This document shows, piece by piece, positions 33,758 to 43,295 of a stretch of DNA of 46,555 bases; position 1 is the first letter of the stretch; the number at the start of each line of letters is the position of its first letter. A program made the position numbers and the translations under genes. Source of the DNA: Chloroflexota bacterium (GTDB taxonomy: Bacteria > Chloroflexota > Chloroflexia > Chloroflexales > Roseiflexaceae); contig QWQY01000003.1 of NCBI GenBank assembly GCA_003670675.1, positions 1 to 46,555 on the forward strand. The letters run 5' to 3'. A model generated the notes under the pieces. It was not told the origin of the DNA. It was given only the letters and a program-made list of their open reading frames with translations, and did not search any database.

Positions 33758-35062
33758 TTACCGCACCGCACCAGGTGCTGCCGTGCCCGGACCGTATAAT
33801 CGGTCGATCCATGATGCATTGGTGCGGCGCAGGTCGTGCCAGACTTCCTCCACATGCTGCGCATCGGGGCCGAGTGGATTGCTCAGCAACGCCTGCATGG
33901 CGAGTACTTCGTTCCCTTCGACGGCTGCCCGAATCGTCAGTTGCTCGTACGCTTTGACCTGGCTCGTCAATCCGTGCATGACCGGTGCCAACGGCGCATG
34001 GCGCAGGGGATGCGCGCCCGTACGATCCACCACACACGGCACTTCGACAACCACATCATCGGGCAAGTCGGGCAATGCACCATCATTGCGCACATTGACG
34101 ACGTGCGTCGCGCCGTCTCCGAGGTGGTGCGAGCAGATGAGGGCGGCTGCGGCGGTCGAGTAGTAGGCGCCGCCACGTTCCATCAGTTCAGCCGGCTTTT
34201 CGCACAGATGGACATCGGCATAGCGCTCGATGAGGCGTCGTTCGACATCCATGACCACCTCGGCGCGGGTGGGGATGCCGCTCTGTTGTTGGGCGACGAT
34301 GGCTTTGGTCAGATAGAAATAATCCAAATACCCGCTGGGCAATGCCTGTAGCATCCCAATCAGTTCGGCGGGCACATGCACGCCATCGCTGCCGCGCAAC
34401 TCGTCCATGCGCTGGGCCAGGATGTCGGCCGTGACATCGCTCCCACCGACCGTGATGCGCCGGATCCAGTTCAAATGATTGAGTCCGACTTGTTCTATCT
34501 GCACCTCAGCGGGGTCGACAGCCAGCGATTTGGCGATGCCGCGTTGGGCAGTCATTGCATTGTTGCACAGGCCGATAACCTTGACGCCGCCGTGGCGGAC
34601 CAGTGCTTCGGTGATGATGCCGGCAGGGTTGGTGAAGTTGACCAGCAGGGCATCGGGACAAAATGCACGCATATCGGCAGCGATGTCGAGCATGATGGGG
34701 ATGGTCCGCAGAGCTTTGGCAAAACCACCCACGCCGGTCGTCTCCTGGCCAATGAGGCCATGCCGGCGCCCGAGCAGTTCGTCGCCGTGGCGGGCGGATT
34801 GGCCACCCACCCGAAGCTGTGTGATGACATAGTGTGGTGCACGCTGTAATGCCGCCCGCCGGTCTGCGGTGTCATGGATGACAAACTGCCCGCCGTGATG
34901 TGCCACCATGCGCCGGCAAAAAGCGGAGACGATCGATCTGCGCACGTCGTCGGGATCGACGAGGGTGACCGTGGTCAACCCCAAATCCGCAGCGCGGCCA
35001 ATCAGGCCATCTATCAGTTCGGGAGTGTAGGTGCTCGCGCCACCGATGACCACAACATGCAT
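33758..35062 (-). CDS. GH4-family 6-phospho-beta-glucosidase-like enzyme
   Basis: The 434-aa protein opens with the NAD-binding VVVIGGASTYTPELIDGL. GH4 hallmarks are FTNPAG, GLCNNAM (metal-binding Cys) and GLNHLNW (metal-binding His). GH4 enzymes hydrolyse glycosides by an NAD+/Mn2+ redox-elimination route. The CN motif fits the 6-phospho-beta-glucosidase branch (CelF/LicH). A start at 35062 is supported by AAGGAG nine bases upstream. It lies divergent from the sigma-factor gene. The sugar transporter that would supply phospho-sugars is not in the window. Confidence 0.9.
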   Translation of the reverse strand: MHVVVIGGASTYTPELIDGLIGRAADLGLTTVTLVDPDDVRRSIVSAFCRRMVAHHGGQFVIHDTADRRAALQRAPHYVITQLRVGGQSARHGDELLGRRHGLIGQETTGVGGFAKALRTIPIMLDIAADMRAFCPDALLVNFTNPAGIITEALVRHGGVKVIGLCNNAMTAQRGIAKSLAVDPAEVQIEQVGLNHLNWIRRITVGGSDVTADILAQRMDELRGSDGVHVPAELIGMLQALPSGYLDYFYLTKAIVAQQQSGIPTRAEVVMDVERRLIERYADVHLCEKPAELMERGGAYYSTAAAALICSHHLGDGATHVVNVRNDGALPDLPDDVVVEVPCVVDRTGAHPLRHAPLAPVMHGLTSQVKAYEQLTIRAAVEGNEVLAMQALLSNPLGPDAQHVEEVWHDLRRTNASWIDRLYGPGTAAPGAVR

Positions 35063-35112
35063 ATAAATCAGCTCCTTTTTGCAAGAATTCACACCGATGC
35101 GTGTCCGAATTA

Positions 35113-35134
35113 TTGCAGTGCTATAGCAATGCAA
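35113..35134. promoter_or_regulatory. 22-bp near-perfect palindrome before the GH4 gene
   Basis: TTGCAGTGCTATAGCAATGCAA has 10 of 11 base pairs matched around a central CTATAG. It sits 51 bases upstream of the GH4 ATG. TTGC...GCAA ends are typical of sugar-responsive repressors, so it is a likely operator; the regulator is not in the window. Confidence 0.6.
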
Positions 35135-35202
35135 ACGTGTGCTTTCTGAGCCGAATCACATCTGATTATCATCTGCGCATGCCACTATATGTGGACAAAT
35201 CA

Positions 35203-35231
35203 TTGCGTTTTCATACCAAATATGGTATGAT
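35203..35231 (+). promoter_or_regulatory. promoter of the sigma-factor gene with palindromic operator
   Basis: TTGCGT (35203-35208) and TATGAT (35226-35231) are 17 bases apart. CATACCA (35212-35218) and TGGTATG (35223-35229) form a perfect 7-bp inverted repeat in the spacer, overlapping the -10 box. It looks like an operator that blocks RNA polymerase. Transcription would start near 35238. Confidence 0.65.
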
Positions 35232-35276
35232 ACCAGACGGTTAGCTCTTCTTTTCGTAAGAGAAAGTTGGTGTCGC

Positions 35277-37031
35277 GTGGATAAACCACTCAGTCCACCC
35301 CAACAGAACATCCAGAGCGAAAACGAACCAAATGTCGTTACAGCCCACAACGACGTTGATGATATTTTCCCTACCGGAGTCGCCCACATCGTCGACGAAA
35401 TCCCCGAAGACGAGCTTGCACACATCGAGGCCGATGCCACTGCCGATACGGACAGTGATGTCGACGATTCGGTGCGGCTGTACCTCCGTGATATCGGTCG
35501 TATCGACCGGTTGAAATCTATTGTAGACGAAAAGAAACTGGCGTATTTTTACGAGACCGGTCTGCGTTCTGCGGTCATCGGGAGTTCAATCCAAGACGAC
35601 GATGAAGACTATCCACACGGCGCTGCGTCAGGAGAGTACGCTCCAGCTCTCGACGGGTCATTCGCCACGGGCGATGCCACAACCGAGTTGTCGGCCCTCC
35701 CCGAAAGCTATATCACCAAGCTCCGTGCAAACCTCGGCAAGCGCTTGTACTACGTCTACATGATTGTCTATGTGTGTAGCCACGAGGTCGAGCCGAGTCG
35801 TATGCTGGACCACCCCGTCATCGGCCCATTGTTGGCTGCTGATTCCGAGCTCCGTGATTTCTTCATCCCGCAGCCCGATGCCAAAACCGAAGACAAAACC
35901 GGCTACGAAAAACATTCGCTCAACAAGCCTGATGCACGCTTCTATGACAAATTGTGTGTGTTGGCGTGTATCGGTGTCGAAGACATCGTCGAAAAGAGTG
36001 GTCGTCGTGACGGCACCGGTGTTGACTTTACCGCACGGGTCCGTCTGATTGCGCTGTATTTGTTCTGCAAGCAAGCGAACGGCTACGATGCGCATCACGC
36101 CGTGACCCCCGACAGTGTCACCGACAAGTATCAGCGCATCATGGCTGATTATGCATTGCCGTGGCAACCAGCCGGGATGGCCGTGCAAGCCGCACCGGCC
36201 GTCAGCGAACGTGATTGGTCGCGGGCCGCCGACGAGTCCAGCAGTGATTCGTTAGAGGCACTGCAGAGCATTTTGACCGCTGCCAGCGGGTGGATCGCCA
36301 GCGAAGGCCCCAACGCACGCGAAGTACTCATCAATGCGAACCTGCGCTTGGTTGTCTCGAACGCCAAAAAATACCTCGGCCGGGGGATGTCGATGCTCGA
36401 CCTCATTCAAGAGGGCAGCATCGGTCTGATGCGCGCTACTGAGAAGTATGAACAGCGCCGTGGCTTTAAGTTCTCGACCTACGCCACCTGGTGGATCCGT
36501 CAGGCCATCACCCGCGCGGTAGCAGACCAGAGCCGCACGATTCGCCTCCCTGTGCACGTGGGCGAGACCATCAATCGCCTGATGCGTACTGCCGCCAACA
36601 TCCAACAAAAGACCGGCCGCGACGCATCGCCCGACGACATCGCCGACGAGCTACAGATGCCGGCTGATAAAGTCCGCCGAATCCTCGATGCGTCACGCCA
36701 GACGTTGTCGCTCGAGACACCGGTCGGCAACGACGGCGACGCCAATTTGGCAGACTTCATCGAAGACTACCACGGCGCTACCCCTGCCGAGACTGCAACC
36801 CAAACGTTGCTCCGTGAGCGCCTCAACGACGCACTCACCCGCTTGCCCGAGCGCGAGCGCCGCATCATCCAACTGCGCTTTGGCCTCGAAGACGGGCGCT
36901 CACGCACCCTCGAAGAAGTCGGCCGCGAGTTCGGCATCACCCGCGAACGCACCCGCCAAATCGAAGGCGAAGCCCTGCGCAAACTGCGTCATCCCGGCGT
37001 CGCGCGTGGCCTGCGGAGCTTTCTCGAATAA
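35277..37031 (+). CDS. primary-type RNA polymerase sigma factor (sigma70 family)
   Basis: The 584-aa protein starts at GTG 35277. Region 1.2 is seen at ~63-79 ([17 protein letters not shown]). A long non-conserved insert (~80-340) rich in acidic and hydrophobic residues follows. Region 2 (~349-420) has [51 protein letters not shown]. Region 3 has [12 protein letters not shown]. Region 4 (~523-584) ends [20 protein letters not shown]. Region 2.4/4.2 motifs are those of housekeeping sigma factors. The insert is unlike the E. coli one in sequence. A second copy elsewhere in the genome cannot be excluded, so I give no gene symbol. Confidence 0.88.
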   Translation: MDKPLSPPQQNIQSENEPNVVTAHNDVDDIFPTGVAHIVDEIPEDELAHIEADATADTDSDVDDSVRLYLRDIGRIDRLKSIVDEKKLAYFYETGLRSAVIGSSIQDDDEDYPHGAASGEYAPALDGSFATGDATTELSALPESYITKLRANLGKRLYYVYMIVYVCSHEVEPSRMLDHPVIGPLLAADSELRDFFIPQPDAKTEDKTGYEKHSLNKPDARFYDKLCVLACIGVEDIVEKSGRRDGTGVDFTARVRLIALYLFCKQANGYDAHHAVTPDSVTDKYQRIMADYALPWQPAGMAVQAAPAVSERDWSRAADESSSDSLEALQSILTAASGWIASEGPNAREVLINANLRLVVSNAKKYLGRGMSMLDLIQEGSIGLMRATEKYEQRRGFKFSTYATWWIRQAITRAVADQSRTIRLPVHVGETINRLMRTAANIQQKTGRDASPDDIADELQMPADKVRRILDASRQTLSLETPVGNDGDANLADFIEDYHGATPAETATQTLLRERLNDALTRLPERERRIIQLRFGLEDGRSRTLEEVGREFGITRERTRQIEGEALRKLRHPGVARGLRSFLE

Positions 37032-37061
37032 CCCATGCGCCTGCGTCCATGGGTGTATGCA

Positions 37062-37100
37062 CGGGCGATATCAAATGTACGGGCGAGGTATACCTCGCCC
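37062..37100 (+). repeat. two units of the 22-bp repeat plus shared palindrome, copy 2
   Basis: CGGGCGATATCAAATGTA is followed by the same 20-bp palindrome as at 7564-7583 (37081-37100), then TTGTTTG. Downstream of the sigma gene it may act as its terminator. Confidence 0.7.
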
Positions 37101-37154
37101 TTGTTTGTGCCTGATGTACCACGCCCCGAGCTGGGTATGTGTTCAGCGAGCGAA

Positions 37155-37181
37155 GTCGTCATGCCCCGCAAAGCGGGGTAC
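37155..37181 (-). repeat. REP-like hairpin, copy 2
   Basis: The 27-bp sequence is the reverse complement of 7312-7338 with one mismatch in the loop (CTTTGC for CTTCGC). It also lies near a copy of the 20-bp palindrome. Confidence 0.7.
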
Positions 37182-37221
37182 CACGCCCCTAGCCGTTGAT
37201 ACCTGATATACTATGCGAAGC

Positions 37222-37250
37222 AGCGACGTCGCTCAGACGGCGCTTTTTTT
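37222..37250 (+). terminator. hairpin with T-run just before the transaldolase gene
   Basis: AGCG-A-CGTC pairs with GACG-G-CGCT around GCTCA, followed by seven T. It ends 25 bases before the ATG and overlaps nothing else. It may finish the sigma transcript or attenuate the transaldolase-transketolase transcript. Confidence 0.6.
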
Positions 37251-37274
37251 GACATGATATAGGAGCGGATGCAC

Positions 37275-37922
37275 ATGCAAATCTATCTGGATACCGCGAA
37301 CATCAAAGAAATAGCCGAAGCAGCCAGCTGGGGCATTCTGAGCGGCGTGACCACCAACCCATCGTTGGTCGCCAAGGAACAAGGCATCGACCACAAGACG
37401 CTCATCACCGAGATTACCAAGTTGGTCGACGGCCCCATCAGCGCAGAAGCAATCTCGCTCGACGCCGCTGGCATGATTCGCGAAGGCCACGAATTTGCAA
37501 CCTGGCACCCCAACGTGATTGTCAAGGTGCCCGTCACGCCCGAAGGCCTCAAGGCGGTCTATGCCTTGGCCAAGGATGGTATCCGCACCAACGTGACCCT
37601 CTGCTTCAACGCAACCCAGGCACTGTTTGCGGCCCGCGCAGGTGCTTTCATCATCAGCCCGTTTATCGGCCGCGTCGATGACATGGGTGCAGACGGCATG
37701 CAACTCATCCGCGAAATTTCGGGGATCTACCGCTTGCATGGCATCACCACCAAGTTGTTGGCCGCCTCGATCCGACATCCGCGTCACATCATCGAATCTG
37801 CCCTGGCCGGTGCCGACATCGCGACCTGCCCGTTTGGCGTCATCAAGCAGAGCATGAAGCACCCATTGACCGACAGCGGCATCGAAAAGTTCTTGGCTGA
37901 TTACAAGAACAGCACCAAATAA
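37275..37922 (+). CDS. tal: small transaldolase (TalC/FSA-type fold)
   Basis: The 215-aa protein has [31 protein letters not shown], the catalytic Lys in [25 protein letters not shown] and [15 protein letters not shown]. The two residues that separate transaldolases from fructose-6-phosphate aldolases both look transaldolase-like: Glu in PISAEAIS (FSA has Gln) and Phe in SPFIGR (FSA has Tyr). It moves a dihydroxyacetone unit in the non-oxidative pentose-phosphate pathway. AGGAG is nine bases before the ATG at 37275; the ATG at 37269 is too close. It is followed after 10 bases by transketolase. Confidence 0.9.
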   Translation: MQIYLDTANIKEIAEAASWGILSGVTTNPSLVAKEQGIDHKTLITEITKLVDGPISAEAISLDAAGMIREGHEFATWHPNVIVKVPVTPEGLKAVYALAKDGIRTNVTLCFNATQALFAARAGAFIISPFIGRVDDMGADGMQLIREISGIYRLHGITTKLLAASIRHPRHIIESALAGADIATCPFGVIKQSMKHPLTDSGIEKFLADYKNSTK

Positions 37923-37932
37923 AGGGATTGTG

Positions 37933-39939
37933 ATGCCATATACCGAAATAGACCAGCGGTCCATCAACACCCTTCGCGCCCTGGCCATCGACGCCATCCA
38001 GCAGGCAAATTCGGGCCACCCCGGGTTGCCGATGGGATCGGCTGCCATGGCGCACGTGCTGTTCACCCGCTTTTTGTCGTTCAACCCGCGTGATCCGCAT
38101 TGGCCCGATCGCGACCACTTCGTGCTGTCTGCCGGTCACGGCTCGATGCTGCTCTATGGGTTGTTGCATCTGGCTGGGTATGATCTGCCAATGGACGAAC
38201 TCAAGCGCTTCCGGCAGTGGGGGTCGATGACCCCCGGGCACCCTGAAGTGGGCGTCACCCCGGGTGTCGAAGTCAGCACCGGACCGTTGGGTCAGGGCGC
38301 CGCCAACGCGGTCGGCATGGCCGTCGCCGAGGCATTTTTGGCGGCTACCTACAACCGCCCCGACATCGCTCCGGTCGACCATTACACCTATGCCATCGTC
38401 AGCGACGGCGACCTGATGGAGGGCATCGCCTCCGAAGCAGCGTCGTTGGCCGGGCATTTGGGTCTGGGCAAGTTAATCTTTTTGTACGACGACAACCTCA
38501 TCTCGCTCGACGGCCCGACGTCGTTGGCCTATACCGAAGACGCTATGCAGCGCTTCGCGGCATATGGTTGGCACACCCAAAAGGTCGCCGACGGCAACGA
38601 CTGCGACGCCATCGAGGCAGCCATCCATGCTGCCCGTGCCGAAACGAGCAAACCATCGATTATTTCGGTGCGCACGGTGATCGGCTTTGGGTCGCCGGCC
38701 TATGCCGGCACGGCCCGGGCCCACGGCGAGCCGCTGGGCAAAGACGAAGTACGTGCCACCAAGGTGGCGTTGGGGCTCGATCCGGACAAGTCGTTCGACG
38801 TCTCGCCGGTGGTCACACAGCTCTGGGCCGACGTGGCCCGCCGCAATGCCAAGACGTACGAGGCCTGGCAAAAACGCGCCACCGTCTACGCAGCAGCACA
38901 TCCCGAGGCGGCAGCAGCATTGCGCAACGCCTGGGACGGGACGCTCCCCGCTGGTTGGAACGCCGGGCTCGACACCTTGTTTGCCACCAGTGCCGACATG
39001 GCGACGCGCGACGCATCGGGCAAGGTGATTGATGTGCTCCGGAGCCGCATCCCATGGTTTGTGGGTGGCGCGGCCGACCTGGCCGGGTCGAACAAAACAC
39101 CCAAAATCATCGACGGTGCCTTCCAAAAGAACAACTATGCCGGCTCGGTCATCTGGTTTGGGGTGCGCGAGCACGCCATGGGCGCCATGATGAACGGTAT
39201 GGTGGCGCACGGCGGAATCCGCCCGTACGGCGGGACGTTCTTGACCTTTTCGGATTACATGCGCGGCTCGATCCGCGTGGCGGCGTTGTCGCACCAACCG
39301 GTGGTCTATGTGTTCACGCACGACAGCATCGGCGTCGGCGAAGACGGACCGACCCATCAGCCGGTCGAACACCTGGCATCGCTACGGGCATTGCCCAATC
39401 TGCTGACCATACGCCCCTGCGACGCCGCCGAGACGGCCGCCGCCTGGGAGCTGGCGCTGACGCAGTCACATCGCCCAACGGCACTGATCCTCAGCCGCCA
39501 AAAACTGCCCAATTACGACCGCACTGTGTACCCCAGCGCCAGCAACGTGGCCCACGGTGGCTACATCCTTCGTGAGGCCAGCGGCGGTACGCCGCAGGCG
39601 ATTGTGATCGGCACCGGCTCCGAGGTGTCGTTGGCGATGCAGGCTGCCGAGACGCTCGAAGGCCAGGGCATTCCGACCCGTGTCGTGTCGATGCCATGTA
39701 CATCACTCTTCGACCAGCAGTCCGCCGACTACAAGGCACACGTACTGCCTGCGGCAGTGACCGTCCGGGTCGCCGTCGAGGCCGGTGTGTCGTTCGGATG
39801 GGAGCGTTACGTCGGCATGACCGGCGGACTGGTGACCATCGACCGCTTCGGCGCTTCGGCGCCGGCTCCTGAGATTTATCAGCAGCTCGGGATTACCAGC
39901 GCTGCCATCGTGGCATCGGTACACGCCCAACGGAGCTAA
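37933..39939 (+). CDS. tkt: transketolase
   Basis: The 668-aa protein shows the thiamine-diphosphate fold. Landmarks are [69 protein letters not shown] and the TPP motif [18 protein letters not shown]. The pyrimidine domain has [19 protein letters not shown] and [25 protein letters not shown]. It transfers two-carbon ketol units in the pentose-phosphate pathway. AAAGGG precedes the ATG at 37933. With the upstream transaldolase it covers both transfer steps of the non-oxidative branch. Confidence 0.97.
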   Translation: MPYTEIDQRSINTLRALAIDAIQQANSGHPGLPMGSAAMAHVLFTRFLSFNPRDPHWPDRDHFVLSAGHGSMLLYGLLHLAGYDLPMDELKRFRQWGSMTPGHPEVGVTPGVEVSTGPLGQGAANAVGMAVAEAFLAATYNRPDIAPVDHYTYAIVSDGDLMEGIASEAASLAGHLGLGKLIFLYDDNLISLDGPTSLAYTEDAMQRFAAYGWHTQKVADGNDCDAIEAAIHAARAETSKPSIISVRTVIGFGSPAYAGTARAHGEPLGKDEVRATKVALGLDPDKSFDVSPVVTQLWADVARRNAKTYEAWQKRATVYAAAHPEAAAALRNAWDGTLPAGWNAGLDTLFATSADMATRDASGKVIDVLRSRIPWFVGGAADLAGSNKTPKIIDGAFQKNNYAGSVIWFGVREHAMGAMMNGMVAHGGIRPYGGTFLTFSDYMRGSIRVAALSHQPVVYVFTHDSIGVGEDGPTHQPVEHLASLRALPNLLTIRPCDAAETAAAWELALTQSHRPTALILSRQKLPNYDRTVYPSASNVAHGGYILREASGGTPQAIVIGTGSEVSLAMQAAETLEGQGIPTRVVSMPCTSLFDQQSADYKAHVLPAAVTVRVAVEAGVSFGWERYVGMTGGLVTIDRFGASAPAPEIYQQLGITSAAIVASVHAQRS

Positions 39940-39955
39940 TCAGCGTAGGCAACAG

Positions 39956-39983
39956 CCGGTGCGGGCCCGCCCGCACCGGTTTT
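39956..39983 (+). terminator. terminator after transketolase
   Basis: CCGGTGCGGGC (39956-39966) pairs perfectly with GCCCGCACCGG (39969-39979), followed by TTTTCTCC. It is 17 bases after the stop. Confidence 0.85.
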
Positions 39984-40109
39984 CTCCCCTATCCTCGTGA
40001 CAAAAAGTACAAAGCAACGTATACTGTGTTCTGTGATGAATTGCACGAATACATCCACGGCGGTGTGGTGTGCGTATATCAGGTACGGTGAAGTAGAGGA
40101 GGACGTCGC

Positions 40110-40655
40110 ATGACCATGCGCGTAGAGGCAACGTCGCCCGTCGTATTGCGCAATGGCGTGGCGGTGACGATTCGACCATTGGCCGAGGATGATCGCGTCG
40201 CGCTGGCGCGGTTCGGCAAAAGTCTCCCCGAAGACGATGCGTTGTACCTCGAGGATGATTTATCGGATCCCAATATCATCAATCGACTGATTAACGCCTA
40301 TGCCGCCGAAAACTGGCGCCAAATGGTGGCAGTGCGCGACGATGGTGAAGTGGTGGCATATAGTGCGGTCCGCAAATTGGTCGGCTGGTCGTCGCATGTG
40401 GGCGACATCCAACTGATGGTGGGCAAGGAGTTCCGGCGCTCGGGGTTGGGCACCGAAATGGCCAAGGCCATTTTTGAGTCAGCCCGTGGTCTGGGGGTCG
40501 CCAAGGTCATCGTCGAAATGCTGGCGGTGCAGGTGAGTGGTCGGGCCATCTTTGAGCGGCTGGGCTTTAGTCGCGAGGGGATTTTCAGCAAGCATGCACA
40601 TGATCGGCACGGCAATCGCCACGACCTCGTCGTGATGGCCTACCACGTCATGTAA
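40110..40655 (+). CDS. GNAT-family N-acetyltransferase
   Basis: The 181-aa protein has the GNAT core. VTIRPLAEDDRVAL is the first strand region, and VAVRDDGEVVAYSAVRK and VGDIQLMVGKEFRRSGLGTEMAKAIFE follow; the acetyl-CoA-binding motif A is in the last. AIFERLGFSREG is motif B. It probably acetylates a small amine or a protein N-terminus. GGAGG precedes the ATG. The stop lies next to the terminator shared with serS. Confidence 0.88.
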   Translation: MTMRVEATSPVVLRNGVAVTIRPLAEDDRVALARFGKSLPEDDALYLEDDLSDPNIINRLINAYAAENWRQMVAVRDDGEVVAYSAVRKLVGWSSHVGDIQLMVGKEFRRSGLGTEMAKAIFESARGLGVAKVIVEMLAVQVSGRAIFERLGFSREGIFSKHAHDRHGNRHDLVVMAYHVM

Positions 40656-40670
40656 CGTCGCGATAGAGAC

Positions 40671-40705
40671 AATCCCCCCGGAGCAGCTGCTCTGGGGGGA
40701 TTTTT
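40671..40705. terminator. bidirectional terminator between GNAT gene and serS
   Basis: ATCCCCCC and GGGGGGAT close a stem with GAGCAG/CTGCTC inside, and TTTTT follows on the plus strand. It lies between two convergent genes. Confidence 0.88.
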
Positions 40706-40716
40706 GTGTGGTGGGA

Positions 40717-42000
40717 TTAGGCGTGGGTGTAGGGGCGGATGACGTCGATGCCGCCCAGGTATGGGCGTAGGACGTCGGGGACCGTTATCGAGCCGTCGGC
40801 GTTCTGGTAGTTTTCCATGATTGCGATCATGGTGCGCGGGATGCCCAAGCCCGAGCCGTTGAGGGTATGGACGAATTCGGGTTTGGCGCCGGCTTCGGGG
40901 CGGAAGCGGATGTTGGTGGCGCGTGCCTGGAACGACTCGACGTTGGAGCACGAGCTGACCTCGAGCCATTCGTCTTGGCCAGGAGCCCAGACTTCGATGT
41001 CGTAGGTCTTGGTCGACGCAAAGCCCATGTCGCCGGTGCACAGGACCTTGGTGCGGTAGGGGATGCCCAGCAGGCGGCAGCTCTCTTCGGCATCGAGGCG
41101 CAGTTGCTCGAGTTCGGCATAGCTGGTATCGGGATGAACGAACTTGTACATCTCGACCTTGTCGAACTGGTGGCCGCGCTTGATGCCGCGCACATCGCGA
41201 CCGGCGCTCATTTTTTCACGGCGGAAGCACGGTGTATAGGCGCAGTAGCTGATGGGCAGCTGTGTGGCGTCGATGATTTCGTCGCGATGCAGATTGGTCA
41301 CCGGTACTTCGGCGGTGGGCACCAACCACAAATCCTCTTCGGCGTCGTGGTACAGATTATCGCGGAACTTGGGGAGCTGGCGTGCCCCCCACAGGCTCAG
41401 TTCTTTGACGACGAACGGGGTGTAGACCTCGCAGTAGCCCTGTTTGCCGTGCAGATCGAGCAGCCATTGGATGAGCGCGCGCTGGAGCCGTGAGCCCATA
41501 CCTTTGAGGATATAGAAGCGCGAGCCCGAGACTTTGACGCCGCGCTCGAAGTCGATGATGTCGAGCGACGTACCCAGTTCCCAGTGGGGTTTGGGGGCGA
41601 AGTCGAAGGTGCGCTTGGTGCCGATGGTCTGGATGACGACGTTGCCTTCTTCGTCGGCGCCGACGGGAACAGACTCGTGGGGCAGATTGCGGAGCTCAAG
41701 GATGGCGGCCATTTGGGCTGCCTCGAGGTCGTTGACCTGCTTGTCGAGGTCGCTGATGCGGTCGCCGAGGGCACGCATGTCGGCGATTTTGGTGTCGCGC
41801 AAGGCGGCGTCTTTGAGCGTGCTGATTTCTTTGGAGGTGGTGTTGCGGTGCGCCTTGAGGCGTTCGACCTCGGTCAGCAAGGCGCGGCGTTGTTCGTCGA
41901 AGCCCAAGACGACGTCGACGGCCGCAGGATCGACGCCCGCACGGGCGAGGGTCGCTTTGACGGCGTCGGTTTGTTCACGGAGGAGGCGGATGTCGAGCAT
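40717..42000 (-). CDS. serS: seryl-tRNA synthetase
   Basis: The 427-aa class II synthetase has the N-terminal helical arm (~1-110) that binds the long variable arm of tRNA-Ser. Motif 2 is visible in [30 protein letters not shown] and motif 3 in [33 protein letters not shown] lies between. Length is normal. It charges tRNA-Ser and tRNA-Sec with serine. AAGGAG precedes the ATG. It is the last gene of a T-box-controlled operon after two Nudix genes, so its synthesis should rise when uncharged tRNA-Ser accumulates. Confidence 0.97.
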   Translation of the reverse strand: MLDIRLLREQTDAVKATLARAGVDPAAVDVVLGFDEQRRALLTEVERLKAHRNTTSKEISTLKDAALRDTKIADMRALGDRISDLDKQVNDLEAAQMAAILELRNLPHESVPVGADEEGNVVIQTIGTKRTFDFAPKPHWELGTSLDIIDFERGVKVSGSRFYILKGMGSRLQRALIQWLLDLHGKQGYCEVYTPFVVKELSLWGARQLPKFRDNLYHDAEEDLWLVPTAEVPVTNLHRDEIIDATQLPISYCAYTPCFRREKMSAGRDVRGIKRGHQFDKVEMYKFVHPDTSYAELEQLRLDAEESCRLLGIPYRTKVLCTGDMGFASTKTYDIEVWAPGQDEWLEVSSCSNVESFQARATNIRFRPEAGAKPEFVHTLNGSGLGIPRTMIAIMENYQNADGSITVPDVLRPYLGGIDVIRPYTHA

Positions 42001-42036
42001 GAGAAAACTCCTTGATGCGGTGGGTGCGCTGCGATA

Positions 42037-42540
42037 TCAGGGTGCCCGGGAGGCGATTTTGGTACACGTCCACGAGACCATCTTGCCGGCTTTGTATGGC
42101 GCCACGCCATGGAAGGTATAATCGTCGCCGTCAAAGACCATGTCGATCCAGAGGCGATCGGAATCCCACAAATTGAGGGTGTGCAGGTCGGCGACGGGGA
42201 TCCACTCGAGTGACCCTTCGTCGTTGTGGGTATGCACGTCGCCCGACCAGCGGTCGATACGAAAGACGAAGCCGAACCAGTCTTCTTCGTTTTTGCCGAA
42301 GCCGGGCCAGTTGAGGGTCCCGCGCAGGACCATGGCATCGACCGTGATGCCGGCTTCTTCGAACAGTTCGCGAGCCATCCCAGTGGCAGCGTCTTCGTTG
42401 GGGTCGAGTTTGCCGCCGAGGCCGTTGTACTTATCGAGATGGATGTCGTCGGGGCGCTTGTTGCGGTGTACCATCAGTACCCGGGTGCCGTCGGCCGACA
42501 TGATATAGCCCAGGGTAGCGACGATGGGTGTATAGGGCAT
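42037..42540 (-). CDS. Nudix hydrolase, 8-oxo-dGTP diphosphatase-like
   Basis: The 167-aa protein has a full Nudix box starting GGKLDPNEDAATGMAREL and ending FEEAGI (Gx5Ex7REUxEExGU). It starts PIVATLGYIMSADGTRVLMVHRNKRPDD. The pattern resembles MutT/NUDT1-type enzymes with an N-glycosidic purine substrate (NGLGGKLD). It likely cleans oxidised nucleotides or a nucleotide derivative. It lies 36 bases upstream of serS and 8 bases after the second Nudix gene, so all three share one transcript. Confidence 0.92.
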   Translation of the reverse strand: MPYTPIVATLGYIMSADGTRVLMVHRNKRPDDIHLDKYNGLGGKLDPNEDAATGMARELFEEAGITVDAMVLRGTLNWPGFGKNEEDWFGFVFRIDRWSGDVHTHNDEGSLEWIPVADLHTLNLWDSDRLWIDMVFDGDDYTFHGVAPYKAGKMVSWTCTKIASRAP

Positions 42541-42548
42541 ACGGGCTC

Positions 42549-43046
42549 CTACCAGTGTGCGGCGACGGGTTTGCCCGTCAGGATTTCGTGGATACGGCGC
42601 AGGCAGCCGGGCTCGATGGCGTCGTCGAGCTCGTGGAAGACGCTCGGGTGGACAAAGCGGGCATCGGCGACCTCGATCGACCAGCGCGACGGCTGTGGGA
42701 TGGTGAGCTTGGGTGCGCGGGCGGCCACGGTGGTGACGATGCAGGGGTGGATTTCGTGGGCGCCTTCGCTGGTGCCATGGATATAGAAGAGTTTGGCGGG
42801 GATATTGACGCCGGCCTCTTCGTGGAGCTCGCGCCGGCCTGCTTCGATGACTGGTTCACGCGGGATGACGCCGCCGCCGGGGAGGGTCCAGGCGTATGGG
42901 CCGGCGCGGTGCCGCACCAGCAGGATGGCGTCGTTGGCATCGAGGATGATGACCCTGACGCCGGTGAGTTTGGGCTTGGTAATGGCCCAATAGACGTCCC
43001 GCCCGAAGCGCGCGACGATGTACAGGATACGCAGGACAACATCCAT
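42549..43046 (-). CDS. Nudix hydrolase
   Basis: The 165-aa protein begins with a short hydrophobic helix (MDVVLRILYIVARF) and has a full Nudix box (GGGVIPREPVIEAGRREL then HEEAGV). It reads TLPGGGV just before. The substrate is unknown. The ATG at 43046 is used because AAAAGG lies nine bases upstream and the T-box terminator ends immediately before. It is the first gene after the T-box, so it would be the most directly tRNA-regulated of the three. Confidence 0.9.
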   Translation of the reverse strand: MDVVLRILYIVARFGRDVYWAITKPKLTGVRVIILDANDAILLVRHRAGPYAWTLPGGGVIPREPVIEAGRRELHEEAGVNIPAKLFYIHGTSEGAHEIHPCIVTTVAARAPKLTIPQPSRWSIEVADARFVHPSVFHELDDAIEPGCLRRIHEILTGKPVAAHW

Positions 43047-43049
43047 AGC

Positions 43050-43290
43050 CGAGCCTTTTCGCCACAAAAAAACACCACCCATCCGGCGAAGGACGAGAGG
43101 CGAATGCCTTCGTGGTGCCACCTTCGTTCGTCATCTGGGTGATGACCTCGTTGCACGATAACGGGTGCAACCGATCCGAGTCATCCTCGGCCGCTCGGGA
43201 GTGGAATCGCTGTGTGACCTGTGTGCCTCGCACCAACCGGCACTTCTCTGGACAGGGGCGACAGCGACGTATCTCCGTCGTCGCGTTATG
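43050..43290 (-). promoter_or_regulatory. T-box riboswitch, serine specifier UCC
   Basis: Read on the minus strand, stem I can be drawn in full. GGAG (43276-43273) pairs with CTCC (43201-43198). TCGCTGT (43267-43261) pairs with ACAGCGA (43213-43207), CCTGT with ACAGG, and GTGCC with GGCAC around GGTTGGTGCGAG, with the AGAGA bulge before it. Between the first two helices the 3' loop is TTCCA, giving specifier UCC at 43205-43203 followed by the usual purine. The antiterminator core AAGGTGGCACCACG is at 43124-43111. Its UGGC pairs with GCCA, the 3' end expected of tRNA-Ser. A terminator with seven T (43072-43066) follows. Confidence 0.93.
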
Positions 43291-43295
43291 CACCT

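Noticed and set aside
37207-37212. TATACT as a promoter for the transaldolase gene
   Set aside because: No -35 box at the right distance, and the terminator hairpin lies directly downstream.
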